A stretch of DNA of 64,000 nt. Origin: Flavobacteriales bacterium UBA1937. Lineage in GTDB: Bacteria; Bacteroidota; Bacteroidia; Flavobacteriales; Weeksellaceae. Positions within the stretch are counted from its first letter, which is position 1, and the number at the start of each line of letters is the position of its first letter. Below are positions 46,799-55,144 of this stretch, in pieces. The notes beneath the pieces were generated by a model that was given only the letters and a program-made list of their open reading frames with translations, made no database searches and was not told the origin of the DNA. The stretch spans positions 102,116-166,115 of the forward strand of contig DDFD01000015.1 of NCBI GenBank assembly GCA_002337005.1, in the 5' to 3' direction. A program made the position numbers and the translations under genes.

Positions 46799-47728
46799 CT
46801 ACAATTTTGAAATAATTAATGTAACCCTTTTATCTAATCCAGTTGGTGCTGAAAGAGAGCAGACATTGGTATTGTATTGATCACCTGTTCCCCAGTTTAC
46901 AAATAATGCTATTTTTTGATTATTTGTTGTGGTTTCTACAACGGAGAATATATTGTGCGCAAAAGGATAGTTATAATATCCTGTTGCCAAAGCTCCAGTG
47001 CTGGTTCTTGTGGGCATTGCATTATACCGAATGGTAGTAAGTTCATTATAGCTTGTGCTTCCTGCTGCTGCCATATAGAGCCCTGTCCCTATTCCTAATA
47101 TATTTGCACCACCATTACTACCAGATCTGTTACCTGTACAAGAGCTATAATAGTTTAAATTTAATTTATAGATTCCTGGGATGGGAATAGTAACATAGAT
47201 AACATTTGAAGCAGTTGTAGTTGTACCGCTTGTACGATTTAAGGTTGCAGATGCATCAGTACCTAAAGTAGCACCAAGTGGATTTTTAAGAATACCCGAG
47301 GCTAAAAAAGGGAAACTATAAAAGATATTATTATCATATAGAGAAAAATTATTTATAGATTGTGATGCGTCTATAGTAAGATATGAATAAAGTACAGAAG
47401 GAACAAAAGTACCTACATATCCGTTGGCATCAATAGCAATAGGAGTAATCCCTGTAGATAGTTGTGGGAGGTTTTCGTACCTTATGCTACCATTAGTGTG
47501 CAGTTTTGCTGTAGGTGCAGGGACATTGATGCCTACATTACCATTATCTAAAACAGTAACCATTTCTTTTGCATCAGAATTATTAATTTCAAGGGCTTTA
47601 GTAGAGATGGTGTTTCCTTTAGATTTAATATCTAGCGTTGCAGAAGGATTTGTTTCATTAATCCCTACTTGTGCCAAACTATGGCAAAAAAACACTAGGG
47701 TTGAAATTATAAGTATTTTATTTTTCAT
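46799..47728 (-). CDS. Secreted surface protein of module B, paralogue of neighbour
   Basis: I take the ATG giving MKNKILIISTLVFFCHSLAQ, a signal peptide, instead of an earlier one 13 codons upstream. The 309-residue product has VGINETNPSATLDIKSKG and GNVGINVPAPTAKLH, the same tail-fibre-like repeats as the following gene, and a C-terminus ending in VTLIISKL. The two look like a local duplication that has diverged. They belong to the surface operon preceded by the invertible promoter. Confidence 0.7.
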   Translation of the reverse strand: MKNKILIISTLVFFCHSLAQVGINETNPSATLDIKSKGNTISTKALEINNSDAKEMVTVLDNGNVGINVPAPTAKLHTNGSIRYENLPQLSTGITPIAIDANGYVGTFVPSVLYSYLTIDASQSINNFSLYDNNIFYSFPFLASGILKNPLGATLGTDASATLNRTSGTTTTASNVIYVTIPIPGIYKLNLNYYSSCTGNRSGSNGGANILGIGTGLYMAAAGSTSYNELTTIRYNAMPTRTSTGALATGYYNYPFAHNIFSVVETTTNNQKIALFVNWGTGDQYNTNVCSLSAPTGLDKRVTLIISKL

Positions 47729-47779
47729 TGTTTTTATTTTTAAATTAAAAATTGAGTATAATATCATTGTTTTTAAAGC

Positions 47780-48397
47780 TTATATAATCTCTGGAGGAGG
47801 ACGAACGTAAATATAGAAGCGATAAAACTTATAGAAAGTAAGAGTGTGATAAAATTGTTCAGAATTCTTGTTGCTAAAGCTATTTAGATCTGTTTTATAT
47901 TCAATTTTATTGATAATAAACTTTGGAAAAGAACTTGCGGGGGTTATTATACCGTTTCCTATTGAAGTAAGAAAATTAGTAAGATTTTCATTCTTTGAAA
48001 TCGGTTTTAGATTTACTTTTTTGACTATTTTGGAATTACAATTTTGTTCTTTTGCTATTATTTTTGAAATCTTTTTGAGAGTCGTTTTTTGTGACTTGTG
48101 AGAAAATTTTTCATTCAAAGGTTGGGGCTTCGGAATAAATTCTGCATTAGCAATATACTCTTCGGAATAAATTGTAGCTCCTTTAGAAATGTAAACTTTA
48201 CCTTTTTCGGTTTTGGTCTGTATAGAATCAGCTGAAAATACAATGGCTTTCCCTTGCACAAATATATCCGAGTCTTTATTTTGAAAAATCTGCGAATGAA
48301 AAATAGAGAATAACAATAAAAAGAGAAAGCCAAAGACTCTTCTGCAATTGCAGAAAAATCTAGGCTTCTCTTCTATCATTTGTGTTGTATTTTTCAT
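47780..48397 (-). CDS. Exported ~205-aa protein ending in RPPPEII, first gene of module B
   Basis: The family is unknown. The 205-residue protein has a signal/anchor helix (about 22-36; VFGFLFLLLFSIFHS), a Lys/Ser-rich middle and a C-terminal aromatic/basic segment ending RPPPEII. The first gene of module A (36653-37264) has the same length, charge layout and an RPPPSY end. Its start codon is only 14 bp from the inverted repeat IR-L (48412-48430), so it would be the first gene transcribed if the invertible segment flips. Confidence 0.55.
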   Translation of the reverse strand: MKNTTQMIEEKPRFFCNCRRVFGFLFLLLFSIFHSQIFQNKDSDIFVQGKAIVFSADSIQTKTEKGKVYISKGATIYSEEYIANAEFIPKPQPLNEKFSHKSQKTTLKKISKIIAKEQNCNSKIVKKVNLKPISKNENLTNFLTSIGNGIITPASSFPKFIINKIEYKTDLNSFSNKNSEQFYHTLTFYKFYRFYIYVRPPPEII

Positions 48398-48411
48398 TGC
48401 TTTTTATGAAG

Positions 48412-48638
48412 AGTAGTCCTATATAGACTATTTCATAATTTATTTATTTGCAATTCAATAAAATAAAATGAATATCAATATAATACCGCCATCTATATTG
48501 TTTTTTTTATTAAAAAATCGCAATATTTTACAATTATGAACAACATTACAATTCACTGAAAAACAAATAGTTATTTACCCAATGTTAATATTTTTTTTTA
48601 TATCTTTGTCGAGTAATAGTAGTCTATATAGGACTACT
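48412..48638. promoter_or_regulatory. Candidate invertible promoter segment (19-bp inverted repeats)
   Basis: AGTAGTCCTATATAGACTA at 48412-48430 is perfectly inverted at 48620-48638 (TAGTCTATATAGGACTACT). The 189 bp between hold a -7 box (48601-48608). One side faces the surface operon (ATG at 48397), the other the tyrosine recombinase (ATG at 48687). In the present orientation no convincing promoter reads towards the surface genes. Inversion would move the box so that it reads into them. This is the layout of site-specific phase-variable promoters in Bacteroidota. Inversion itself is inferred. Confidence 0.7.
48601..48608 (+). promoter_or_regulatory. -7 box TATCTTTG inside the invertible segment
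   Basis: TATCTTTG exactly fits TAnnTTTG, the Bacteroidota -7 element. The -33 TTTG element is not well matched. Transcription would start about 5-7 bp downstream, just before IR-R, and run through the repeat into the recombinase gene. Confidence 0.6.
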
Positions 48639-48686
48639 TTTTTTGTGTTAAATTTGTTGATAATTAACCACATAAATTATCAACAA

Positions 48687-49925
48687 ATGACATTTGATTT
48701 TTTTTTGCCCTCAAAAGAGGGACAAAATTATATTTACTTAAGGGTAAAAAATTCCCAAAAAAAAAGTAATAATACATTTAGAACTCCCCTTAAGATATCC
48801 CCAGAAAATTGGGACGAAAAAAAACAAAGACCTACCAATATTTATAAAAAAAAATATAAAATTCTTAACAAAAAATTAGATAACATCAAGATTTATTTTA
48901 TTGAAAATCTTAACAAAAAAGACGCGGAAGGCAAAACCTATTGCCATAGAACATTAGCAAGAGAAATCAATAAAATATGCAGTGGAAAAGAACCTGAACT
49001 CTCTAAAGATTCATTTTTATTTTATACACAACAATATATCAATATTAGAAAAGAACTTATTTGCAATTCTACATATAAGCGCTATAAAGTATTTTATCAT
49101 TTACTAGAAAGGTATGAAGGCTATGTTCTCAAACGATTATACATAGAAACCATAAATGCAGATTTTGTTAATAATTTCATCCGTTTCGGTAAAGAAGAAG
49201 AGTATAGTGAGAATACTATATACAGAACCATACATTTCGTGAAAACTATTTTAAATTTCGCAGAAAGAAAAGGGGTAAGAACAGCAATAAGGGAGTTAGA
49301 ATTAAGAAGAGAGCGGCAATTTAAAGAGATGGTAACTCTTACAGAACAAGAAATTATAAAGATAAAAACAGTGCCTGTTCCTGAAGAACTACAAGCTGCA
49401 AAAGACTGGCTGTTAATTAGTTGCTATACAGGGCAACGATTCTCTGATTTTATGAATTTTAAAACAGATAAAATACAAAAGATTAATGGTAAAGATTGTT
49501 TGTCTTTCAAACAACAAAAAACACAGAAACAGATTACCTTACCATTACATCCTACAGTCATCAATACTATTGAAAGAAATGGAAATACTTTTCCGAAAAA
49601 AATGGACATTCAGCACTATAATAATGATATTAAAAAAATAGCACAATTGGCCAGCCTGAATGAACCAGTGAAAGCAAGAAAAAGAATAGGATATAGAACA
49701 AAAAATGTATATGCCGAAAAATGGGAAATACTCTCAAGCCATATTGGGAGAAGAAGTTTTGCTACCAATTTTTATGGAAAAATCCCTACGGCACTTTTAA
49801 TGGAAGCTACAGGCCACAGTACTGAACAGATGTTCCTACTATACATTAACCCAGTAGATAAAGGCAGAATCCTTAGCCTGAGTAATTATTTTGATAAGAT
49901 GTATGAGGAGAGATTAATGGTGTAA
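48687..49925 (+). CDS. Tyrosine recombinase, probable DNA invertase
   Basis: I use the ATG giving MTFDFFLPSKEGQNY, an Arm-DNA-bind_5-like start, because the longer frame begins inside the invertible segment. The 412-residue protein has a SAM-like core-binding domain (about 110-200) and the catalytic domain with Arg in SCYTGQRFSDF, HIGRR (H-x2-R) and the nucleophile Tyr in STEQMFLLYINP. Such Bacteroidota recombinases invert promoters of surface genes. Position next to the inverted repeats and the surface operon supports that role. The adjacent nuclease-like genes are not obviously related. Confidence 0.85.
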   Translation: MTFDFFLPSKEGQNYIYLRVKNSQKKSNNTFRTPLKISPENWDEKKQRPTNIYKKKYKILNKKLDNIKIYFIENLNKKDAEGKTYCHRTLAREINKICSGKEPELSKDSFLFYTQQYINIRKELICNSTYKRYKVFYHLLERYEGYVLKRLYIETINADFVNNFIRFGKEEEYSENTIYRTIHFVKTILNFAERKGVRTAIRELELRRERQFKEMVTLTEQEIIKIKTVPVPEELQAAKDWLLISCYTGQRFSDFMNFKTDKIQKINGKDCLSFKQQKTQKQITLPLHPTVINTIERNGNTFPKKMDIQHYNNDIKKIAQLASLNEPVKARKRIGYRTKNVYAEKWEILSSHIGRRSFATNFYGKIPTALLMEATGHSTEQMFLLYINPVDKGRILSLSNYFDKMYEERLMV

Positions 49926-49926
49926 A

Positions 49927-50490
49927 TTATTTTAAATATTGATTTTTTAATGAAATTACAAAATAATCAAAATCATCACTCCATTTTTTTAACTCTGGGT
50001 CTAAATAATCTCGGTTTTTAACGAATCTTAAGGCTAAAAAATAAATGAATCCTTTAAAAAAGCTTTCAATTCTTTCGGAATGTCTACCAAAATCATAGCA
50101 AAAGTCAACTGCTTCTTTGACATCCGAGTCTTTTTGTAAAAACGTTCGCCAAAAACCGTGAGCTAGTATATTCCGCTTTTTAAGATAATTATCAAGTTCC
50201 TCTTCTATTACTAATGTAGGATTCAATTTTAGAAAATTAAATATTGCACCCAATGTTCTTTTACCATTTTTAGATTTTGCTGTTCTTTCTAAAAATTCTT
50301 CGGTAGTAAGCATTGAAAAAGTTTTATTGAATTCCGTAAGATATTCAACTAATCTTCCTGTAATAAATTCTACTCTCTGCGCTGAGAGTAATGCCATACC
50401 AATCCTTGAATATACGAAATCATTTTTTGACATAACAGGAGAGCTCTTATCTTTTAAGCAGTATTTTATATTGAAGTTGTTTTGCGACAC
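49927..50490 (-). CDS. HEPN-like protein, possible RNase
   Basis: The 187-residue all-helical protein contains KRNILAHGFWR, an R-x4-H motif of the type found in HEPN ribonucleases of defence and toxin systems, inside a helical stretch (about 110-125). The rest has no recognised domain. It is divergent from the PD-(D/E)xK-like gene with a short shared upstream region (about 60 bp). The HEPN reading rests on this motif only and could be chance; a role as an effector in abortive infection would fit the context. Confidence 0.5.
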   Translation of the reverse strand: MSQNNFNIKYCLKDKSSPVMSKNDFVYSRIGMALLSAQRVEFITGRLVEYLTEFNKTFSMLTTEEFLERTAKSKNGKRTLGAIFNFLKLNPTLVIEEELDNYLKKRNILAHGFWRTFLQKDSDVKEAVDFCYDFGRHSERIESFFKGFIYFLALRFVKNRDYLDPELKKWSDDFDYFVISLKNQYLK

Positions 50491-50550
50491 ATTTAATTCC
50501 TTTGTTTAAAATTAAGATTTTTTTGATTAGAAAAATAGTAATTTAGTGAT

Positions 50551-51744
50551 ATGAATAAAGCCGAAAGAATACATCAGGAACTTTTACAGGAAAAAACAGG
50601 GATTTGGTATATAAGTGACGGTTATGGTTCTAAGATTATGATTAAAGCTCCTTCTTCAATTTTGAAAGCTATTATCAAAGGATGCAAAATAGAATTAGCT
50701 TTCGGATTAGATGATAATATTTTTCATATTGGAATTAAAATTTATGATGATCCTATAAATTTTATTACTCTTACTTCAATACAAAAGAACATTGATGAAC
50801 ATTTATCTATTGCTAAAATTATGCAATTGGAAAAAGTTCAGGTACAGCTTTATAATGAATTATGTGCTTGCCAATGTTTCGGTGACATAATTCTTACAAC
50901 AAAAAAAAGGAATGATATTCTTTGTCTTCTTGGAAATCCCAAAAGACTATTTACCGGTCTCATTGATGAAAGAATTCATAGATCCGCAGATAATTTCCAA
51001 TTCAGTTTAGGATTGGATGTACCTGGAAGCCGAAAATCTCGCAATCAAATAGAGACACTTATTTTTGAAGCCAAAATTGAAGACTTACAAATAGTTAAAA
51101 ATAGCTTTCTTGATGAAGGTGGAAATATGTCAACTGAAATTTCAGATCCGGACGAAGGAACATTAATGGAAAAAGAAATATTTGTAGCATTAAGATCTCT
51201 ATTTGGTTCAGATATTTTTCATAGCCCGAAAATCCCAAATAATAAAACAAAACATCGGGAATTAATAGATATTTTGGCTCTTTCAGATATCGGTATTTTC
51301 CTTATCGAAGCAAAAGCATTAGGAGTAACCAATGCAAATGAAGATCGTAATATGGACAGGAAAATCAAAGGTTTGCAAAAACAAATCGAAAAAGGTATAG
51401 ATCAACTTGCCGGAGCCTATAAAAAAATTGTAGAAGGTGAAATAATTTACAGCAATAAGGAAAAAAAAATCCTTTTTAATCGCAACCTACCAGCTTGCGG
51501 AATAATTATAATTTCCGAGCTTCTTCCTTTTGGAAATTGGGATGAAATTATAAAAAAGCTTCTCATAACAATGAGCGACAAAAACATACTAATACATATT
51601 ATAGATATGAATGAAATAATGCAATTTATTGGTCATTCCAAAGGAAATAGAAATCTATTCGATACTTATTTTATGCAAAGAATGGAGGACTTTGTAAAAA
51701 ATCCCTCCATAATCAGGCAAACCAAATTTGTGAAAGGTAAATAG
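50551..51744 (+). CDS. PD-(D/E)xK-like nuclease domain protein (NERD-like)
   Basis: This 397-residue protein has an N-terminal part of unknown type (about 1-200) and then a restriction-type nuclease fold: KEIFVALRSLFG with E209, RELIDILALSDIG with D240 and FLIEAKALG giving E253-x-K255. The Asp...Glu-x-Lys order is the PD-(D/E)xK catalytic set; a following helical region with repeated KI(E)KGIDQLAGAY fits NERD-type proteins. It could cut DNA as a defence effector, paired with the HEPN-like gene. No helicase or methylase accompanies it. Confidence 0.6.
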   Translation: MNKAERIHQELLQEKTGIWYISDGYGSKIMIKAPSSILKAIIKGCKIELAFGLDDNIFHIGIKIYDDPINFITLTSIQKNIDEHLSIAKIMQLEKVQVQLYNELCACQCFGDIILTTKKRNDILCLLGNPKRLFTGLIDERIHRSADNFQFSLGLDVPGSRKSRNQIETLIFEAKIEDLQIVKNSFLDEGGNMSTEISDPDEGTLMEKEIFVALRSLFGSDIFHSPKIPNNKTKHRELIDILALSDIGIFLIEAKALGVTNANEDRNMDRKIKGLQKQIEKGIDQLAGAYKKIVEGEIIYSNKEKKILFNRNLPACGIIIISELLPFGNWDEIIKKLLITMSDKNILIHIIDMNEIMQFIGHSKGNRNLFDTYFMQRMEDFVKNPSIIRQTKFVKGK

Positions 51745-51768
51745 GATAACTTTTAAGTTAAATATATC

Positions 51769-53010
51769 TCAGTTCGCTTTTTTAATCTCTAATTTTGATT
51801 GCAGCTTATCTTTTAAAATTAGCATATCTTCACTCACTTTCTTATCCAAAATCTTCGCATAATGCTGTGTCGTTTTTATATTCGTATGCCCAAGCATTTT
51901 ACTTACACTTTCAATAGGGACACCATTTGACAAAGTAACAGTGGTGGCAAAAGTATGTCTAGCAATATGAAACGTCAAATCTTTATTGATCCCACAGACG
52001 CTCGCAATTTCTTTAAGATAAGAATTCATTTTCTGATTGCTGAGAACAGGAAACAGTACATCTGAATTGACGCATTGCGGATGATTTTCATACTTTAAAA
52101 CCAGTTCCTGAGCCAAAGGTAATAATGGAACTCTGGCTGAGATATCGGTTTTTTGGCGATGAGTGAAAATCCACTGGTCGCCATCAATCCCTATATTGAT
52201 ATTTGATTTTGATAATTGCTTAACATCCACATAAGCTAAACCAGTATAGCAACTGAAAAGAAAAATATCCCGAACCTGCGTCAACCGATCAGAAACAAAT
52301 TCCTTTTCATAGATCATTTGCATCTCTTCTTTCGTAAGAAAAGGACGTTCCACAGCTTTTATTTTTGCTTTATAGCCAAGAAAAGGGTCTTTTGTGATCC
52401 ATCCGTGCGCCATACATAATCGGATGATCTTTTTGAAATTCTTAAGATACTTCACGGCGGTATTATTTCCGCATTTTCTCACACTGCGAAGCCAGAAATC
52501 ATAATCAGTGATAAAACCGTGATCAATTTCCGTGATGTCAATATCAGAAGTCTTGTACTTCCAGCTGATAAATTCCTGCGTATGTTTTAAAGATGTTTTG
52601 TAACGTTCTAATGTACCAGGAGCAAAATCCTGTCCGACCAAAGCTTCCACCTTGTCATTATGTTCCTGAAAGATAGGAATGAGCATTCTTTGCTCGATAT
52701 CTGTTCCAAGAAGTTTAGATTTTAAACTCACTGCTGTTACAATATTCTCTTCTTTCAGCATCTGGTAATGATAATCATAAACTCTCTGTTCTAATGTTTT
52801 AAGATAAACGTTCAGCGTTTTAGTTTCCTGAGAGTTCCCGATTGCTTTCTGTCCTTTGTTGTCCCACTTTTGTGGCTCAATATACCTTTTGGAGGAAATA
52901 TCAGCTTTTTTGCCTTCTATCGTGATTCGCATATAAATGGGTGCGGTTCCGTTGGGGCGAACTTTACTCTTTTTTACAAAGAATAATAGGTTGAATGTCT
53001 TGTTCATCAT
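51769..53010 (-). CDS. Tyrosine integrase of the genomic island
   Basis: The 413-residue integrase has the Arm-DNA-bind region at about 1-90 (FNLLFFVKKSKVRPNGTAPIYMRIT), a core-binding domain (about 110-200) and a catalytic domain with HIARHTFATT (H-x2-R) and Tyr in TQHYAKIL. The first catalytic Arg position reads TGLAYVDV, without Arg, a substitution also found in CTnDOT-like Bacteroidota integrases. It ends the island at the right att repeat, whose core lies about 240 bp from its start codon. It is the likely enzyme for the 21-bp att sites. Confidence 0.85.
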   Translation of the reverse strand: MMNKTFNLLFFVKKSKVRPNGTAPIYMRITIEGKKADISSKRYIEPQKWDNKGQKAIGNSQETKTLNVYLKTLEQRVYDYHYQMLKEENIVTAVSLKSKLLGTDIEQRMLIPIFQEHNDKVEALVGQDFAPGTLERYKTSLKHTQEFISWKYKTSDIDITEIDHGFITDYDFWLRSVRKCGNNTAVKYLKNFKKIIRLCMAHGWITKDPFLGYKAKIKAVERPFLTKEEMQMIYEKEFVSDRLTQVRDIFLFSCYTGLAYVDVKQLSKSNINIGIDGDQWIFTHRQKTDISARVPLLPLAQELVLKYENHPQCVNSDVLFPVLSNQKMNSYLKEIASVCGINKDLTFHIARHTFATTVTLSNGVPIESVSKMLGHTNIKTTQHYAKILDKKVSEDMLILKDKLQSKLEIKKAN

Positions 53011-53109
53011 CTAATAGATTTAAGGGTTTAAAAATTTACTTTTTTTGACCACTTTTCACAAGATGTACATTATTTAAACTCCCTATTGGTAGGGTTTTCC
53101 CAGAATTCT

Positions 53110-53157
53110 GGTGACCTCTTTTTCTCATTTTTTGGAGAGGTCACTCAAAAGGTCACC
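53110..53157. repeat. Putative integrase arm-type sites (GGTCACC boxes)
   Basis: GGTGACC at 53110-53116, AGGTCACT at 53138-53145 and GGTCACC at 53151-53157 lie between the integrase start and the right att repeat. One more GGTCACC is at 1244-1250, 70 bp inside the left att repeat. Position and repetition fit arm-binding sites. Confidence 0.45.
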
Positions 53158-53202
53158 AAAATATTGACTTTTTTGATTTTTTTGATACCTGAGCTAAAAC
53201 AA

Positions 53203-53236
53203 AAAACGCTGTAAACATTATGGTTTACAGCGTTTT
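53203..53236 (-). terminator. Hairpin next to right att repeat
   Basis: AAAACGCTGTAAAC (53203-53216) is perfectly inverted at 53223-53236 across a 6-base loop. It sits 17 bp from the att core on the island side, mirroring the hairpin next to the left copy, and fits the terminator of a tRNA 3' end carried by the element. Confidence 0.6.
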
Positions 53237-53253
53237 AGCTTATTTTGGTTTCC

Positions 53254-53274
53254 CAACTGGCGGAGAGTGAGGGA
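53254..53274 (-). repeat. Right att-like repeat, tRNA-Ser 3'-end-like
   Basis: Identical to 1153-1173. On the minus strand it reads as the 3' end of a tRNA-Ser (CCCTCACTCTCCGCCA). The sequence on its right (upstream on the minus strand) is not a tRNA body: there is no T-loop, anticodon stem or 5' acceptor half. The intact tRNA, if any, must lie further right. Confidence 0.7.
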
Positions 53275-53895
53275 AAACCACTCTCTCTTTAAATCTCTTT
53301 ATTTATCGACATTTTCTGAAATCAGGTTTCAGCTACTCACCGAATGACTCACTTTGAAAATGCAGGTTTTTGATTCGTTTTATTATGACAAATTTACTCA
53401 AATTAATTTAACTTAAACATCTTCAAATAAAAATTTTTAGTTTCAGAAATTTCTCTTAAATTATTTAAAATTAATTTGTAACTTGCTTCAAGGCTGTTCA
53501 TAATCGTATTTGATTGGTAGTCAATGCAATATACTAATCTCTAGTTATTTGAGCAACCTTTTTTATAATGCACTACGAGTGACTAATATAATTTTTTGTA
53601 GAATTTATTAAAAATATTTAATTTTTTCAAATTATAAGTTTAGATCTAATAGAGACTTTCACATAAATAAATAAAATATGTATGTTGAGATTTCTCTAAA
53701 TGAAAATACCTCTCATTTAGGAATATTAAAATCTTCAAAAAAAGGCTGATCTCAATTTTTTTTGAGACAGCCTCTTGTTTTTTTGTTACTAGAAAAATAA
53801 TACAAACTTCATTAAATTTAAGTAAAAAACAGATTATAAAACTTATTTTTTTTAATAATTATTTTAATTCAACATTATTCTGTTATTTTCAACAT
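53275..53895. other. 620-bp gap between island end and copper cluster
   Basis: No gene is seen. It contains a CTGAAA/TTTCAG hairpin near 53316-53332, a 13-base stretch (53333-53345) that is the complement of 1018-1030, and the terminator of the copper operon (53743-53773). Confidence 0.55.
53743..53773 (-). terminator. Terminator of the copper/silver efflux operon
   Basis: AGGCTGATCTCAA pairs with TTGAGACAGCCT (one bulged A) around a T-rich loop. It lies about 120 bp after the last CusB gene on the minus strand, and the complementary flank ends in T runs. Confidence 0.75.
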
Positions 53896-55128
53896 TTACA
53901 TCTTTTTCATATCATGCCCAGCCATTGGATCAGCCCCGTTTTTAAAGACATATTCGCTATTGAGCAAATAAACACCCGAGGTTACCACAACATCGCCCTC
54001 TACTAAACCTGAAAGTATTTCTATTTTACCTCCGGTTTCCAATCCTGTTTTCACCATTTTATTTTTAAATTTTCCTTTGGAAACCTGCACCCATATATTA
54101 GCTGATTTCCCGTCTCGCAGTACGGCATCTGTGGGAAGGAAAAACCCTGATTGTTCTGATTGTTGAAATAAAATATATGCTGGCATACCGGGTCTCAGCA
54201 TATTGTTTTTGTTGGGTATTGAAATACGCACAAGATTGATTCTTGTAGAAGAATCTACCTCTGGGTTAATAAATGAAATATGCCCTTCAATCGCTATATT
54301 TCCCATATCAGGGATCTTTACTACCACTTTACTATCAGGTGCAACAGCTGACATTTGGCTGGTATATACCTGCGCTTCTGCCCATAAGGTTGATAAACTG
54401 GCCAGATTCAATATAGGGGAACCTTCCATTGCATATCCGCCTTCCACCACATCTACCGATACGATATATCCTGATGCCGGACTGTAATAGGTCGTTAAAG
54501 ACTGGCTTTTTTTTCTTTGTGCAAGCTCCTTTATCTGGCTTTCCGTCATGCCCCATAACAGCAATTTATTTTTAGCACTTTCTACCAATTGTTGCAAATT
54601 AACTACTGTGCTGGCACCATTTTCAAAGGTTTTTGCTCGTTCTAAGGCATGGATATATTCTTGCTTGGCGTTATTTAATTCTTCGCTGTAAATAGCAAAA
54701 ACAGGAGCTCCTTTCTGAACGAATTCTCCATTATTTTTATAATATAACTTTTCAATACGTCCCATCACCCGTGCACTGATGGCAATTTTTTTATCCTGAT
54801 CGAAATTTAAAATTCCGGTGGTTATAAGCTGATCTGCTAAATTCCCATTTTTCACTGTGTCAGTATGTATATTGCCCAGCTGCATCTGCTGGTCACTTAA
54901 CTGTAATATATCTTTCTCATTGTTATCTTTTTTTACAGCAACCAGATCCATATGGCATATCGGACATTTACCAGGTTTGTTTGCAACAATCTGTGGATGC
55001 ATAGAACAGGTGTAATAAGTGCTTCCTGCTTCCATATTTGCCATATCATGTCCGTACTCGTCATGTTTTTTCTGTTTGCAGGAAACAACGATCAACAGCG
55101 CTGTCAATATAATAATTAAATTTTTCAT
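53896..55128 (-). CDS. cusB: RND efflux periplasmic adaptor, CusB-like, with heavy-metal-binding domain
   Basis: The 410-residue lipoprotein-type product (lipobox VVSCKQ) has an N-terminal heavy-metal-binding domain YYTCSMHPQIVANKPGKCPICHMDL at about 38-65, a helical hairpin and lipoyl half-motifs (EKLYYKNNGEFVQKGAPVFAIYSEELNNAKQ and YIVSVDVVEGGYAMEGSPI), and a beta-barrel/MP domain ending in DVVVTSGVYLLNSE. It links the inner-membrane pump to the outer-membrane channel and hands over Cu+/Ag+. It is one of two adjacent adaptors, 16 bp after the other. Confidence 0.85.
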   Translation of the reverse strand: MKNLIIILTALLIVVSCKQKKHDEYGHDMANMEAGSTYYTCSMHPQIVANKPGKCPICHMDLVAVKKDNNEKDILQLSDQQMQLGNIHTDTVKNGNLADQLITTGILNFDQDKKIAISARVMGRIEKLYYKNNGEFVQKGAPVFAIYSEELNNAKQEYIHALERAKTFENGASTVVNLQQLVESAKNKLLLWGMTESQIKELAQRKKSQSLTTYYSPASGYIVSVDVVEGGYAMEGSPILNLASLSTLWAEAQVYTSQMSAVAPDSKVVVKIPDMGNIAIEGHISFINPEVDSSTRINLVRISIPNKNNMLRPGMPAYILFQQSEQSGFFLPTDAVLRDGKSANIWVQVSKGKFKNKMVKTGLETGGKIEILSGLVEGDVVVTSGVYLLNSEYVFKNGADPMAGHDMKKM

Positions 55129-55144
55129 TCGATATAATTTTGAA

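Larger units (their letters stand above)
1153..53274. mobile_element. Putative 52-kb genomic island bounded by 21-bp direct repeats
   Basis: Identical 21-bp repeats bound the segment. A tyrosine integrase (51769-53010) lies about 240 bp inside the right copy, the usual layout of an integrated element. The cargo is a defence operon, regulators, surface-protein modules with a second recombinase, and possible nucleases. No conjugation (tra) genes or relaxase were found, and the small excisionase-type gene is broken. The island is therefore either non-mobile, mobilised in trans, or a composite of several insertions. The boundary is inferred from the repeats only. Confidence 0.55.

Noticed and set aside
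48582..48686. Longer N-terminus of the recombinase
   Set aside because: The extra residues lie within the invertible segment and beyond the promoter box, and the usual Arm-domain start is the ATG at 48687.
53254..53360. Intact tRNA-Ser next to the right att repeat
   Set aside because: No 5' acceptor half, anticodon stem or T-loop is found in the 90 bases upstream on the minus strand.
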